DNA of 64,000 nucleotides from an uncultured Campylobacter sp. (GTDB lineage: Bacteria > Campylobacterota > Campylobacteria > Campylobacterales > Campylobacteraceae), in NCBI RefSeq assembly GCF_937973075.1, contig NZ_CALBWL010000061.1, forward strand, positions 1 through 64,000. Direction: 5' to 3'. The notes beneath the pieces were generated by a model. That model saw only the letters and a list, made by a program, of their open reading frames with translations. It did no database searches and was not told where the DNA came from. Position 1 is the first letter of the stretch; each line of letters begins with the position of its first letter. A program made the position numbers and the translations under genes. Below are positions 26,269 through 34,915 of this stretch, piece by piece.

Positions 26269-27138
26269 ATGGCTAAATTTAAAGAAATTTTATCCGATAT
26301 CAACGAATTAATAATTTTTAAACACTCGGTTTTCGCGCTGCCGTTTATCTTTACGGCGATGATTACCGCGAGCAAGCTGCAAAACGGCTCGGTATGGTTC
26401 GGCTGGAAGTTGCTTTTTTTAGGGACTTTATGCGCCGTGAGCGCAAGAAGCTTCGCTATGGCGCTAAATCGCTACTTGGACGAAGACATCGACCGCACCA
26501 ATCCGCGCTGCGCTTCGCGCCCTAGCGTGGACGGACGGATCGGGCGCGGGAATTTGCTGCTTTTCATCATCGCAAACGCGGTGGTTTTCATAGCGGTTTC
26601 GGCGCTTATAAATCCTTTGGCGTTTAAGCTTTCGGTGCCGATTTTAGCGGCATTGGGCGGGTATTCGTATTTTAAGCGCTTTAGTGAGACTGCGCATTTG
26701 ATGCTCGGCTTTTGCTTGGGGCTTGCGCCGATTGCGGGCGCGATCGCCGTTAGCGGCGGAATTCCGCTATGGTCGGTGCTGTTGTGTCTCGGGGTAGTAT
26801 TTTGGGTAGGCGGCTTTGACGTGCTGTATTCGCTTCAAGATATGGAATTTGACCGCACGGCGGGGCTTTACAGCATCCCTGCGCTTTACGGCAAGGAAGC
26901 TTCGATGTTTATCTCTAAAATTTTTCACGCCGTAGCAGTGCTTTTTTGGCTGCTGTTTTGCGCGGCGGCAAATTTAGGCTTTTTTGCCTATCTTGGTGTG
27001 GCTGCGTGCGCGGCGATCCTGTACTTTGAGCATAAGATAGTGCGGAAAGATTTTAGCAAGATCGATCGCGCGTTTTTTACGCTGAATGGCTACTTGGGCA
27101 TTGCGTTTTTCGCTTTTATTTTTGTAAATTTATTTTAA
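26269..27138 (+). CDS. mqnP: Menaquinone biosynthesis prenyltransferase
   Basis: A 289-residue UbiA-superfamily membrane enzyme with about eight helices. Both Mg-diphosphate motifs are present: 'NRYLDEDIDRTNPR' (near 70) and 'YSLQDMEFDR' (near 195). Campylobacter makes menaquinone by the futalosine route, in which the UbiA-like MqnP attaches the prenyl chain; older annotations call it ubiA. The ATG at 26269 follows AAGGGG; the longer frame that begins inside the miaA region lacks support. Its product supplies the quinone for the complex I encoded upstream. Confidence 0.88.
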   Translation: MAKFKEILSDINELIIFKHSVFALPFIFTAMITASKLQNGSVWFGWKLLFLGTLCAVSARSFAMALNRYLDEDIDRTNPRCASRPSVDGRIGRGNLLLFIIANAVVFIAVSALINPLAFKLSVPILAALGGYSYFKRFSETAHLMLGFCLGLAPIAGAIAVSGGIPLWSVLLCLGVVFWVGGFDVLYSLQDMEFDRTAGLYSIPALYGKEASMFISKIFHAVAVLFWLLFCAAANLGFFAYLGVAACAAILYFEHKIVRKDFSKIDRAFFTLNGYLGIAFFAFIFVNLF

Positions 27139-27147
27139 GGAACCCCT

Positions 27148-27507
27148 ATGGATCTTAACACTATCATCATTTTAGGACTTTGCGTCGTTATATTTTTGAT
27201 GTTTTTCGTCATATATTTTAAGGATAAGCAAGCGGATAAAAAATTCGAGCGATTCGATCAGGTATTGACCGATGCTATGCAGGAAAACTATCTGCTTAAA
27301 AAGAAGGTCGAGGAGCTAAAAGAGATGATCGATTCGGGCGGCAAAGTCGCTCCTAATATCGATATAAACGCGATTGCAGACGTAATCGACGAGACGATAG
27401 AGCAGAGACTAGACGTAGTGCCTACGATGATCGACGAGCGGGTAGAAAAGCAGATCAGACCGCTTCTGGATCAGCTTAAAGAACTCATCGGCTCTGTAAG
27501 AAAATAG
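27148..27507 (+). CDS. Membrane-anchored coiled-coil protein
   Basis: A 119-residue protein with one N-terminal membrane helix (residues 5-24) and a charged helical remainder that has coiled-coil character (about 30-64 and 80-115). I know no function; a small protein of this kind precedes moaA in C. jejuni as well (Cj0162c, from memory). Starts 9 bases after mqnP with an AAGGAA ribosome site, so it is probably co-transcribed. Confidence 0.75.
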   Translation: MDLNTIIILGLCVVIFLMFFVIYFKDKQADKKFERFDQVLTDAMQENYLLKKKVEELKEMIDSGGKVAPNIDINAIADVIDETIEQRLDVVPTMIDERVEKQIRPLLDQLKELIGSVRK

Positions 27508-27554
27508 CCAGAGCAATATAAAAATAAAATTTTGCAAAATCGCTTTGTTTTTTA

Positions 27555-27560
27555 TATAAT
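27555..27560 (+). promoter_or_regulatory. Likely -10 for the moaA operon
   Basis: A perfect TATAAT following a T-rich stretch, 27 bases before the moaA ATG. The upstream region has the T-rich periodic look of Campylobacter promoters instead of a clear -35. Confidence 0.55.
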
Positions 27561-27587
27561 CGCCGCAAATTGATATTAAGGTAAAAT

Positions 27588-28553
27588 ATGCTAATTGATA
27601 AATTTGGACGAACGATCGATTATTTGCGCATTTCAGTTACGCAGCGGTGTAATTTCAGATGCAGATATTGCATGCCTACTACGCCCTTTAATTGGGTGCC
27701 GCGAGAGAATATTTTAAGCTTTGAGGAGATGTTTTTATTCGTCAAGGTTGCGATCGACGGCGGCGTAAAAAAGATCCGCATCACCGGCGGCGAACCGCTA
27801 GTGCGAAAGGGGATCGAAGATTTTATAAAGATGATCGCGGATTATGCTCCGGACATCGATCTTGCGCTTACTACCAACGGATATTATCTCAAAAACTACG
27901 CGCGCGCCTTGAAAAACGCGGGGCTAAAGCGCATCAATATGTCGCTTGACTCTCTGCGTCCGGAGCGGGCTAAATTTATAGCTCAGCGCGGCGTGCTTTA
28001 TAACGTCTTAGAAGGCCTTGACGCCGCGCTTGAAGCGGGATTAAAAGTCAAGCTAAACACCGTCGCGCTAAAAGGCATCAACGACGACGAGCTGATCTAT
28101 TTGCTGGAATTTGCCCGCGAGAAGGATTGCCAGATCCGCTTCATAGAATTTATGGAAAACACCCATGCCAGCGATCTTACAGGCTTAAAATCAAACGAAA
28201 TTTTAGATATTTTAAGGCGTAAATTTATCTTTACCGCTCTGCCGAAATCGCAAAGCTCGCCCGCGTCGCTTTACGCGCTAGCAGACGGCTACACTTTCGG
28301 TATCATCGATCCGCACAAGCACGATTTTTGCGAGAGCTGCAACCGCATCAGACTAAGCGCCGAGGGGCTTTTGATCCCGTGTCTTTACTTCGAGGACGCG
28401 CTAAGTATCAAAAAGGCGGTCAAAGAGGGCGACATTGCCGCAGCCGCCGAAATTTTGGCTAAAATTTTAGCGAATAAGCCCGAAAAAAATCGCTGGCAAG
28501 CGGACGCTTCGAATGAAATTTCAAGCCGTGCATTTTACGAGACGGGCGGATGA
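27588..28553 (+). CDS. moaA: GTP 3',8-cyclase MoaA
   Basis: A 321-residue radical SAM enzyme that carries out the first step of molybdopterin synthesis from GTP. The N-terminal cluster motif CNFRCRYC (near 21) and 'RITGGEPLVRKGI' are present. The C-terminal cluster ligands are in 'CESCNRIRLSAEGLLIPC' (near 249-266). It overlaps queE by 4 bases. The molybdate transporter genes at 45118-49708 serve the same cofactor. Confidence 0.97.
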   Translation: MLIDKFGRTIDYLRISVTQRCNFRCRYCMPTTPFNWVPRENILSFEEMFLFVKVAIDGGVKKIRITGGEPLVRKGIEDFIKMIADYAPDIDLALTTNGYYLKNYARALKNAGLKRINMSLDSLRPERAKFIAQRGVLYNVLEGLDAALEAGLKVKLNTVALKGINDDELIYLLEFAREKDCQIRFIEFMENTHASDLTGLKSNEILDILRRKFIFTALPKSQSSPASLYALADGYTFGIIDPHKHDFCESCNRIRLSAEGLLIPCLYFEDALSIKKAVKEGDIAAAAEILAKILANKPEKNRWQADASNEISSRAFYETGG

Positions 28554-29515
28554 GGCTTGTTGAGAGCTTTTTAAGTATCCAAGGCGAGGGCAAATACGCA
28601 GGCAGGCTCGCGTTTTTCTTTCGCTTTGCGGGCTGCAATCTGCGCTGCGGGGGCTTCGGCGGCGAGCGCATTTCGCCAAAGACCGGCGAGATCTTGCGCG
28701 GCTGCGATACGATCCGCGCGGTTTTTACAAATCACTTCGAGCATGAAGAAATTTTAAATTTAGCGCAGCTTTTGAATAAAATTCCAAATTTATCAGGTTC
28801 GTCCTGTTCCGCACCCGCATGCTCTGCGCTGGGTTTTTGCGCCGCGGAGTCTTTTTCTGAAAGCGATACGTTAAATTTCGCCGCCGCACAAACGCCTCCC
28901 CGCTCAAACAGTAATGCAGAAAAATCTTTAAATTTAACGAGCGAGAATTCTTTAAATTTCGCGGCGCAGAATTCTTTAAATTTAAATCCGCAAAGCTCCG
29001 CATCACCGCAGAGCGCTAAGCTTTATCAAAAGCCGATCGTCGTTATTACAGGCGGCGAGCCGATGTTGCATCACAAAGAGGCGCTATTTTACGAGTTCGT
29101 CTGCGAGCTGCTTGCGCGCGGATACGAAGTGCACTTCGAAACCAACGGTACGATTTTAGTGGATTTTGAAAAATTTCCCGCCTACAAAAGCTGCGTCTTT
29201 GCGGTCTCGCCTAAGCTTTCAAACTCCGCTGAGCCGCGCGAACGCAGGTTAAACTTCGCCGCGCTGCGAAGCTTAAAACAAAACGCGAAGGATAGCTTTT
29301 ACAAGTTCGTCATCTCGCCCGAGTTTGACGCGCAGCCCGAAATTGCCGAAATTTTAGCGGCGTGCGAGAGCGAGGTTTATTGTATGCCGCGCGGCGCGGA
29401 TCGTCGCGAGCTGGAAAGCGGCGCGCAATTTTGCGTGGATTTTTGCCTAAAAAACGGCTATAATTACTCCGATCGCCTGCACATTAGAATTTGGGGCGAG
29501 AAGGACGGGGTATGA
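28550..29515 (+). CDS. queE: 7-carboxy-7-deazaguanine synthase, unusual form
   Basis: A 321-residue radical SAM enzyme of queuosine synthesis. The start 'RLVESFLSIQGEGKYAGRLAFFFRFAGCNLRCGGFG' is typical of QueE, but the cluster motif is not the usual CX3CX2C. After CNLRC comes GGFG, and the next cysteine is 18 residues on (ILRGCDTIRAVF), giving CX3CX18C. Residues about 80-157 are a low-complexity N/S/A/L-rich insert just before 'KPIVVITGGEPMLHH'. The C-terminal half with 'HFETNGTI', 'FAVSPKL' and 'YKFVIS' is standard. Overlaps moaA and queD by 4 bases each. Confidence 0.93.
   Translation: MRLVESFLSIQGEGKYAGRLAFFFRFAGCNLRCGGFGGERISPKTGEILRGCDTIRAVFTNHFEHEEILNLAQLLNKIPNLSGSSCSAPACSALGFCAAESFSESDTLNFAAAQTPPRSNSNAEKSLNLTSENSLNFAAQNSLNLNPQSSASPQSAKLYQKPIVVITGGEPMLHHKEALFYEFVCELLARGYEVHFETNGTILVDFEKFPAYKSCVFAVSPKLSNSAEPRERRLNFAALRSLKQNAKDSFYKFVISPEFDAQPEIAEILAACESEVYCMPRGADRRELESGAQFCVDFCLKNGYNYSDRLHIRIWGEKDGV
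28749..28983. repeat. RAATTY-dense segment inside queE
   Basis: Ten RAATTY hexamers between 28749 and 28983 (28749, 28756, 28779, 28786, 28873, 28930, 28945, 28954, 28969, 28978), encoding repeated SLNF/SLNL peptides. The GAATTCTTTAAATTT unit occurs at 28945 and again at 28969, 24 bases apart. Confidence 0.8.
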
Positions 29516-30093
29516 TAATCAGGAAATTATACGAATTCGAAAACGCTCACATCGTGCGCCTGTGCGGCTCGAAGCGGTGCCGCACGAGCATCCACGGCCA
29601 CTCCTACAGATGCGAAATTTTGCTTAGCTCAAATTTTTTGGATGAAGCAGGGATGGTATATGATTTCGGCTACATGAAGCTCGGTATCCGCGAGCTTATC
29701 GACAGTTTTGACCACGCCGTGACGATCTATGCGCGCGATGATGCGAGCTACATCGCGGATCTGAAAAAACACAGCGCGCGCTGGGTGCAGATACCGCTAA
29801 ATCCGAGCGCAGAGCAGTTTTGTAGAATTTTTTTCGTTCTAATCGACCGACTTTTGAGCCTGACTCAGATGCAAAACGGCGAGCGCGAAGTAAAGCTTCA
29901 CAGCGTCATCGTGCACGAAACCGCGACCGGCTACGCGCAGTGTTTCCGCGAGGACGCCTACAACGCGCAGATGGGCGAGATCGCGCTGGAAGAGATAGAA
30001 TTCTCGCCGGCCGTGCGCGAGGAATGGAGGCAGCCGGAGCTTTGGCAAAAGCTTCTGCGCGGCGAAAAAATCATCTATCCAAAGGATTGCTGA
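29512..30093 (+). CDS. queD: 6-carboxy-tetrahydropterin synthase QueD
   Basis: A 193-residue enzyme of the 6-pyruvoyl-tetrahydropterin synthase family, which makes the QueE substrate in queuosine synthesis. Zinc histidines are in 'FENAHIVR' (residue 11 or so) and 'SIHGHSYRCEI' (near 30), with 'MVYDFGYMK' and 'SFDHAVTIY' following. The catalytic cysteine region 'CGSKRCRTSIHGH' and the late 'VIVHETATGYAQC' fit the family. It is longer than the 120-residue minimal QueD, as in Campylobacter. Overlaps queE by 4 bases and the next gene by one base. Confidence 0.92.
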   Translation: MIIRKLYEFENAHIVRLCGSKRCRTSIHGHSYRCEILLSSNFLDEAGMVYDFGYMKLGIRELIDSFDHAVTIYARDDASYIADLKKHSARWVQIPLNPSAEQFCRIFFVLIDRLLSLTQMQNGEREVKLHSVIVHETATGYAQCFREDAYNAQMGEIALEEIEFSPAVREEWRQPELWQKLLRGEKIIYPKDC

Positions 30094-30314
30094 TGAGAAA
30101 TTTCTTTAAATTTGACGCGGTGTTTATGCGCGTTTTTGCCGCGTGCGCGATCTTTGCCTGCGCGCTTGCTTTGAGCGGCTGCGACGATGAGAAAAAGGAC
30201 ACCTTGCAAAAGCCGCCGGTAGATAGCGAGGTGCCGAAGGACGTACCTATCGCGCCTAGCGAGCCCAAAGTCGATATAAATGCCGATATGCTGCCGCTTC
30301 CGGTGACCGAATAG
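30093..30314 (+). CDS. Small lipoprotein
   Basis: A 73-residue protein with a lipoprotein signal: charged start, hydrophobic core and the lipobox LSGC at about residue 30. The mature part (about 44 residues) is proline-rich and acidic with no known domain. Its TGATG junction couples it to queD. A lipoprotein sits at the same place in C. jejuni (Cj0158c, recorded as a putative heme-binding lipoprotein). The one here is very short and has no heme-binding CxxCH motif, so that function is not supported. Confidence 0.75.
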   Translation: MRNFFKFDAVFMRVFAACAIFACALALSGCDDEKKDTLQKPPVDSEVPKDVPIAPSEPKVDINADMLPLPVTE

Positions 30315-30691
30315 GACGGAGCGTTGAAAAATCGGCGGCTAAATTTGAAAATTTTTAAAATTTGCGTGGTTTGTATGCGGCGCGTAGGCGCGATTTTAGC
30401 GTCTTTTTTGCCCGTGCGATCTGCGCAGAGAAATTTTAAATTTTATAAAGCTTTATCTGCAAAATTTCATTCTTGGCGCGAGATATGCTGCGCGAAACCG
30501 AGGTTAAGAGAGCGTGCGATAAATTTTAACGCAACAAATATCCGCAGCCGCTTTGAAGAGTTTTTAAAATTTCAAAGGCGCAGAGCCGATCCGTTTTATC
30601 TCGCGCCGAAAAAGTTTGCGTTGAAATTCGGTCGTTTCGGCTCTAGTCACGCAAAATTTTATACTGTAAATTTAACTCCCTGGCGGAATTG
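30315..30691. other. Gap with doubtful ORF
   Basis: Between the lipoprotein and the next membrane protein is an open frame (TTG at 30324 to stop at 30692). Its product is a basic, low-complexity chain whose FKF/NFK residues simply reflect the AAATTTAAA words of the DNA. It has no domain or signal peptide. I treat the stretch as non-coding or as a decayed part of the lipoprotein gene. Confidence 0.45.
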
Positions 30692-31174
30692 ATGGATTAT
30701 CTGTATCAAAGCGCTCTGGGCTTTCATAAGTTTTTTGCGCTAGCTGCGACAATTTTAACGATAATTTATCTGATATTTACCCAGCTTAAGATCGATACGG
30801 CGACGGAATTTTGCTCGCGCGGCAAGGCTTTAAATTCCGCCGCCTCTGCGCCGCAAGCTGAAAATTTAAAGCAAAAGAGCAGATCGGGACTTAGATTTCT
30901 TAGGCGCATCAGGCTGTTTTTGCCGATCTATTATTCGTGCATCGCGGCGCTGATAATTAGCGGGAGCGTGATGCTAGCGGTGCTGCGCTTTGATCTGAGC
31001 TTTAGAATTTATTTCATGGCGGCCGCAGCTCTAGCGATGATCATACTTGGCGCGGCGTCTTACAAGCGGCTAAAAATCGCGTATCTGAGCCAAAACTTTG
31101 CGCCGTATCAGCGCAAAATGCGGGTGATTTTGGGGCTAAGCTTAGCGATAATTTTGATAGCGAGTGTTATTTGA
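30692..31174 (+). CDS. Conserved membrane protein
   Basis: A 160-residue inner-membrane protein with four hydrophobic segments (about 14-30, 79-99, 105-124 and 138-158). A hydrophilic alanine/lysine-rich stretch after the first (about 38-68) contains GAATTT and AAATTC words in its DNA. The position before rsmE matches C. jejuni Cj0157c, an integral membrane protein of unknown function. I chose the ATG at 30692 over the adjacent TTG. The stop overlaps the rsmE ATG (TGATG). Confidence 0.72.
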   Translation: MDYLYQSALGFHKFFALAATILTIIYLIFTQLKIDTATEFCSRGKALNSAASAPQAENLKQKSRSGLRFLRRIRLFLPIYYSCIAALIISGSVMLAVLRFDLSFRIYFMAAAALAMIILGAASYKRLKIAYLSQNFAPYQRKMRVILGLSLAIILIASVI

Positions 31175-31830
31175 TGGTATATTTTTACGATAAGCTTGCA
31201 GGCGAACAGAGCCTAGTTTTGCAGAATGATCAGTTTTTACACCTAAAGGCCAGGCGGGCAAGGGCGGGCGAGCGCATAGACGTGCGCAATCTTGAGGACG
31301 GGGCGAGTTATCTATATGAGATCGCCGAAATTTCGCGCAAAGGCGCGGCTCTGAATTTAGTTTTTAAAAGCTCTGTTTTTACGCCGCCGCACGATTTTTG
31401 CGTCGCTTGGGCGGTCGTCGAGAGCGCCGTGATCGAAAAGAGCCTGCCTGCGCTAAACGAGATGGGCGTCGGGCGGCTTGTTTTGGTCTATGCCGATCTG
31501 TCGCAGAAAAACGTGCGGCTCGATCCGCAAAGGATGGAGCGGATTTTGATCAACTCGTCGCAGCAATGCGGGCGAAATTCCATCATGCAGATCGAGGTTT
31601 TGGGCGGCTCGGACGAGCTTGCACAAAGATATGAAAACGTAAGCCTGATCGATTTTGGCGGCAAGAACATCGACATTTTCGGCGGCGAGGAGATCGCGTT
31701 CGTAGGCCCCGAGGGCGGATTTTCGCCGCGCGAAAGGGAGAAATTTAAAAACGCCTATGCGCTTAATAGCCCCTATATTTTGCGCTCAAACACCGCGCTG
31801 ATCGCAACTTGCGCAAAATTGATGTTTTAA
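31174..31830 (+). CDS. rsmE: 16S rRNA m3U1498 methyltransferase RsmE
   Basis: A 218-residue SPOUT-class methyltransferase. It has an N-terminal PUA-like domain ('HLKARRARAGERIDVRN') and the C-terminal knot with 'FVGPEGGFSPREREKF' and 'YILRSNTALIATCA', the latter the RsmE-specific 'LRxxTA' element. It methylates U1498 of 16S rRNA with SAM. Coupled to the upstream membrane protein by TGATG. Confidence 0.94.
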   Translation: MVYFYDKLAGEQSLVLQNDQFLHLKARRARAGERIDVRNLEDGASYLYEIAEISRKGAALNLVFKSSVFTPPHDFCVAWAVVESAVIEKSLPALNEMGVGRLVLVYADLSQKNVRLDPQRMERILINSSQQCGRNSIMQIEVLGGSDELAQRYENVSLIDFGGKNIDIFGGEEIAFVGPEGGFSPREREKFKNAYALNSPYILRSNTALIATCAKLMF

Positions 31831-32128
31831 GCGCTCGGCAAATTTTAAAATTTAAAAAGATCGCGCGTTTTAAATTTTGGAATTTAAAATTTACTCTGCG
31901 CGACCCGCTATGTTTATCGGCGGCTTGATGCACTGCGCGTATTTGCCGCGGCGTATCTTCGCGCACTTGTATTTTGCACGCCGCAGTAGGCTGCAGTGAA
32001 ATAAAATTTTACCCGCAAGCGGGCTAAATTTTAAAATTTTGCGTCCAAAAAGCTTGCTCGAAAGAAAATCCGCCGCTTCGCCGAGAGATTTTTAAAACCC
32101 TTTAAATTTGCTTTTTAGATAAAAAAGT
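31831..32128. other. Non-coding gap before rpmE
   Basis: No gene visible. The stretch is full of AAATTTTAAAATTT-type near-palindromic words (31840-31895 and 32023-32040) separated by GC-rich runs. The promoter of rpmE closes it. Confidence 0.6.
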
Positions 32129-32136
32129 TGTATAAT
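32129..32136 (+). promoter_or_regulatory. Extended -10 promoter of rpmE
   Basis: TGTATAAT, an extended -10 with the perfect TATAAT hexamer at 32131-32136, lies 34 bases before the rpmE ATG. An AAAAGGA ribosome site lies just before the start. Confidence 0.65.
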
Positions 32137-32170
32137 CGCTGCCTTTTAAAATCATCAAAAAGGATTAAAA

Positions 32171-32371
32171 ATGAAAAAAGATATTCACCCAAACTTTGTC
32201 GAAACGACCGTTACTTGCGCTTGCGGAAATACTTTTAAAACGCGCTCGAACAAGGCCGAGATCCGCGTCGATATCTGCTCCAATTGCCATCCGTTTTTCA
32301 CAGGCAGCGAGAAGATCGTAGATAGCGCGGGCCGCGTCGAGAAATTTAAGCAAAAATACGGAATGAAATAG
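32171..32371 (+). CDS. rpmE: 50S ribosomal protein L31
   Basis: A 66-residue ribosomal protein. The opening 'MKKDIHPNFVETTVTCACGNTF' and 'VDICSNCHPFFTGSEKIVDSAGRVEKF' are canonical. It is the zinc-binding form, with cysteines in CACG and CSNC. It has its own promoter, and the rsmI start follows its stop directly. Confidence 0.98.
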   Translation: MKKDIHPNFVETTVTCACGNTFKTRSNKAEIRVDICSNCHPFFTGSEKIVDSAGRVEKFKQKYGMK

Positions 32372-33187
32372 TTGCTATATCTCATTCCTACGCCGATAGG
32401 AAATCTAAGCGATATCTCGAGCCGCGCGCTTGAGGTATTGCAAAGCTGCGAAATCCTAATCTGCGAGGATACGAGGGTTTCAAAAAAACTTCTAAACTTA
32501 TTATCCGATAAATTTCAAATTTCATTTAAAATTTCACAGTTTTACTCGCTGCACACGCACAACGAAGCGGAATTTTTCGCTGACTTTGATCCGGCGCTTC
32601 TGCGCGAAAAAGCTTGCGCATACGTAAGCGACGCAGGCATGCCTTGCATCAGCGATCCGGGGATCGCGCTCGTAAAATTTGCGCAACGAAGCGGTGTGCC
32701 TTACGAGGTGCTTAGCGGCGCAAACGCTCTGCTGCTCGCAGCCGCCGCAAGCGGGCTGGTGGAGAAAGAATTTAGCTTTTTGGGCTTTTTGAATAATGAC
32801 GGCGCGCAGCGCAAAGCTCAGATCTTAAATTTAATGCAAAGCCCCTATCCGTGTGTGCTCTACGAATCCCCAAAACGCGTGGTAAAGCTAATAGAGCAGA
32901 TCGCGGGGATCGATGCGCAGCGCAAAATTTTTGCGATCAAAGAAGCTACGAAAAAATTTGAAACAAAATTTTTCGGTAGCGCCGCAGAGGTTCTATCTAG
33001 TCTAAACGGCGCAAATTTAAACGGCGAATGGTGCGTCGTGATTGACGGCGCAGGCGAGAAAAGCTTTGAAAAAATCACGCAGGAAGATATTTCGTCGCTT
33101 GAGATCGCGCCGAAAATAAAAGCGAAACTGCTCTCAAAAATCAGCGGCGAACCCGCCAAAGAAATATATAAAAATTTGATACGCTAA
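32372..33187 (+). CDS. rsmI: 16S rRNA 2'-O-methyltransferase RsmI
   Basis: A 271-residue tetrapyrrole-methylase-fold enzyme that methylates the ribose of C1402 in 16S rRNA. Signatures: 'LIPTPIGNLSDISSRALEVL' at the start, 'CEDTRVSKKLL' near 30, and 'AYVSDAGMPCISDPGIALV' near 87. The start is TTG immediately after the rpmE stop, so translation is probably coupled. Confidence 0.95.
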   Translation: MLYLIPTPIGNLSDISSRALEVLQSCEILICEDTRVSKKLLNLLSDKFQISFKISQFYSLHTHNEAEFFADFDPALLREKACAYVSDAGMPCISDPGIALVKFAQRSGVPYEVLSGANALLLAAAASGLVEKEFSFLGFLNNDGAQRKAQILNLMQSPYPCVLYESPKRVVKLIEQIAGIDAQRKIFAIKEATKKFETKFFGSAAEVLSSLNGANLNGEWCVVIDGAGEKSFEKITQEDISSLEIAPKIKAKLLSKISGEPAKEIYKNLIR

Positions 33188-33222
33188 GTCATATTTTAAC
33201 CGTTTTTCGCTAAAATCCTAAA

Positions 33223-33924
33223 ATGATTATTTACGGCAAGCAGCTGTTTTTGCACCTTTTAAACCGGCATCCGCAGAAATTTATCCGCATCATCCTTGCA
33301 AAGGAGTGCGAGAAAGAAATTTTTAAAAAGATCGCCGCGACCGGCGTAAAGATTGAGCGCGCCGATGCGAAAAAAGCTCAAGCCCTCGCTCGCGGCGGCA
33401 ACCATCAAGGCTTCTTGGCCGAGGTGGAGGAGTTTAGCTTCGGCGATCTGGCTAGTGTCAAAGACGATAAATTCGTGCCGATCCTTTATGGACTTACCGA
33501 CATCGGGAACATCGGCGCGATAATGCGCAGCGCCTATGCTTTGGGCACAGACAGCGTGATCGTCGTCGCAAATAATCTAAATATGGCGGGCGTAGTGCGC
33601 GCGAGCTCGGGCGCGGCGTATGAGCTAAACGTCGTTAAGGCCGCAGACGGGCTTAACGTGATAAACGAGCTTAAACAGAGCGGCTTTGAAATTTACGCCG
33701 CGAGTGCGGACGGGACGAGCTTTAAGGAGTTAAAGCTCGGCGCGAAAAACGCACTCGTAATGGGGAACGAAGAAGAGGGGATACCTGCTAGAGCACTTAA
33801 AAAATGCGACCGCGCGGTATCAATAAAGATGCGCGAAGGCTGGGATTCGCTTAACGTAAGCGCAGCATTTGCGATACTATGCGATGGAATTTTAAATGGA
33901 AGAAATAGAAGAGAAGTTAAATAA
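33223..33924 (+). CDS. rlmB: TrmH/SpoU-family 23S rRNA ribose methyltransferase
   Basis: A 233-residue SPOUT methyltransferase. It has the N-terminal substrate-binding domain ending 'GGNHQGFLAEV', then 'LTDIGNIGAIMRSAYALGTDSVIV' (motif 1), 'MGNEEEGIPARALKKCD' (motif 2) and 'SIKMREGWDSLNVSAAFAILC' (motif 3). The RlmB name (Gm2251 of 23S rRNA) is the likeliest, but other TrmH-family rRNA or tRNA targets cannot be excluded from sequence alone. Its end overlaps the next gene by 29 bases. Confidence 0.88.
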   Translation: MIIYGKQLFLHLLNRHPQKFIRIILAKECEKEIFKKIAATGVKIERADAKKAQALARGGNHQGFLAEVEEFSFGDLASVKDDKFVPILYGLTDIGNIGAIMRSAYALGTDSVIVVANNLNMAGVVRASSGAAYELNVVKAADGLNVINELKQSGFEIYAASADGTSFKELKLGAKNALVMGNEEEGIPARALKKCDRAVSIKMREGWDSLNVSAAFAILCDGILNGRNRREVK

Positions 33925-34915
33925 TACGGACGAGCAGGCGGAACAAACCAAGAAGCCGGAGCAAACACAGCAGCCAAAAAGCAGCGATCTGGATAAATTA
34001 AAATCTATGGATCTGATCGAGATTGCGCGCACGACGCGCATCGACGCGCAAAATTTAGAATACATCATAAACAAAGACTTCGAGAAGCTGGCAAATTTTA
34101 ACGTGAAGGGTTACATTAAAATTTTAGAGCGCGAGTTCGGGCTGGATCTATCGGACTGGCTTAGCGAGTTTGAGAGCGCCAAAGCGAGCTTTGCGCCTGT
34201 TAAAAAAGCCAAAGTCGAGCAGGTTTATGGTCAAAGGGTCAGCCCTAACAAAAGCGGCAGCGGTTGGCTTTTATGGCTGCTTGCAATGGTATTAATCATA
34301 GGCGCAATCTTTTATTTCGGACTTTATAAAAGCTTCGGCGAATTTTTGGGCTCGCTTTTATGGGAACAAAACAAAACCACCTACTCGGACGCTCCGATCG
34401 TAAATAACACTCAAAAAAAGCTTGAAAACATCGGTATCGACGTCGTTTCGCACAACGCTACAGATGAAAAATTCGCACTAAAGTCAGATGCCAATGCAGC
34501 CGCTGCTGCGGATGAAAATTTAAGCTCGCTAAACGCGCTGGACCGCTCTATCAGGATCGAGCGCGCGAGCATTAAGACTGAGGAAAATTTTACCGACGAA
34601 AACGCCACGCAAAGCAAACCCGCGCCGAGCAAAGATATCGTGCTTAGCCCGCGCGGTAAGATGTGGATAGGCGTTATCGATCTAAAAAGTGGCAAGAAGC
34701 GCGAGATGGTCATAAATTCCCCTTACGTCGTCGCTTCGCAAGGAGATGAGGAGCTGCTAATCTCTACCGGTCACGGGATGTTTGAGCTCGGTAAAGCCGA
34801 TGGCAACGTAACTTTCAGCGAAAGGAACACTCAAAAATTTCACGTTAAAGATGGCAATATCACTAAAATTTCGGCCGACGAGTTTCTGCGCCTAAACAAG
34901 GGTAAGAAGTGGTAA
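33896..34915 (+). CDS. Conserved bitopic membrane protein
   Basis: A 339-residue protein. A cytoplasmic N-terminal part rich in E, K and Q (1-30) is followed by a helical region ('DLIEIARTTRIDAQNLEYIINKDFEKLANFNVKGYIKILEREFGLDLSDWL', 38-90) that resembles a RodZ-type helix-turn-helix. One membrane segment lies at about 122-144, and a periplasmic domain with a beta-rich end follows. This overall plan recalls RodZ-like proteins and the gene at this place in C. jejuni (Cj0152c). A role in cell shape is possible but unproven. Starts inside the upstream methylase gene. Confidence 0.75.
   Translation: MEEIEEKLNNTDEQAEQTKKPEQTQQPKSSDLDKLKSMDLIEIARTTRIDAQNLEYIINKDFEKLANFNVKGYIKILEREFGLDLSDWLSEFESAKASFAPVKKAKVEQVYGQRVSPNKSGSGWLLWLLAMVLIIGAIFYFGLYKSFGEFLGSLLWEQNKTTYSDAPIVNNTQKKLENIGIDVVSHNATDEKFALKSDANAAAAADENLSSLNALDRSIRIERASIKTEENFTDENATQSKPAPSKDIVLSPRGKMWIGVIDLKSGKKREMVINSPYVVASQGDEELLISTGHGMFELGKADGNVTFSERNTQKFHVKDGNITKISADEFLRLNKGKKW

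Noticed and set aside
30324..30692. Open frame of 122 codons with TTG start
   Set aside because: Its residues mirror AAATTTAAA-type DNA words, it has no domain or signal, and its ribosome site is weak; treated as a gap.
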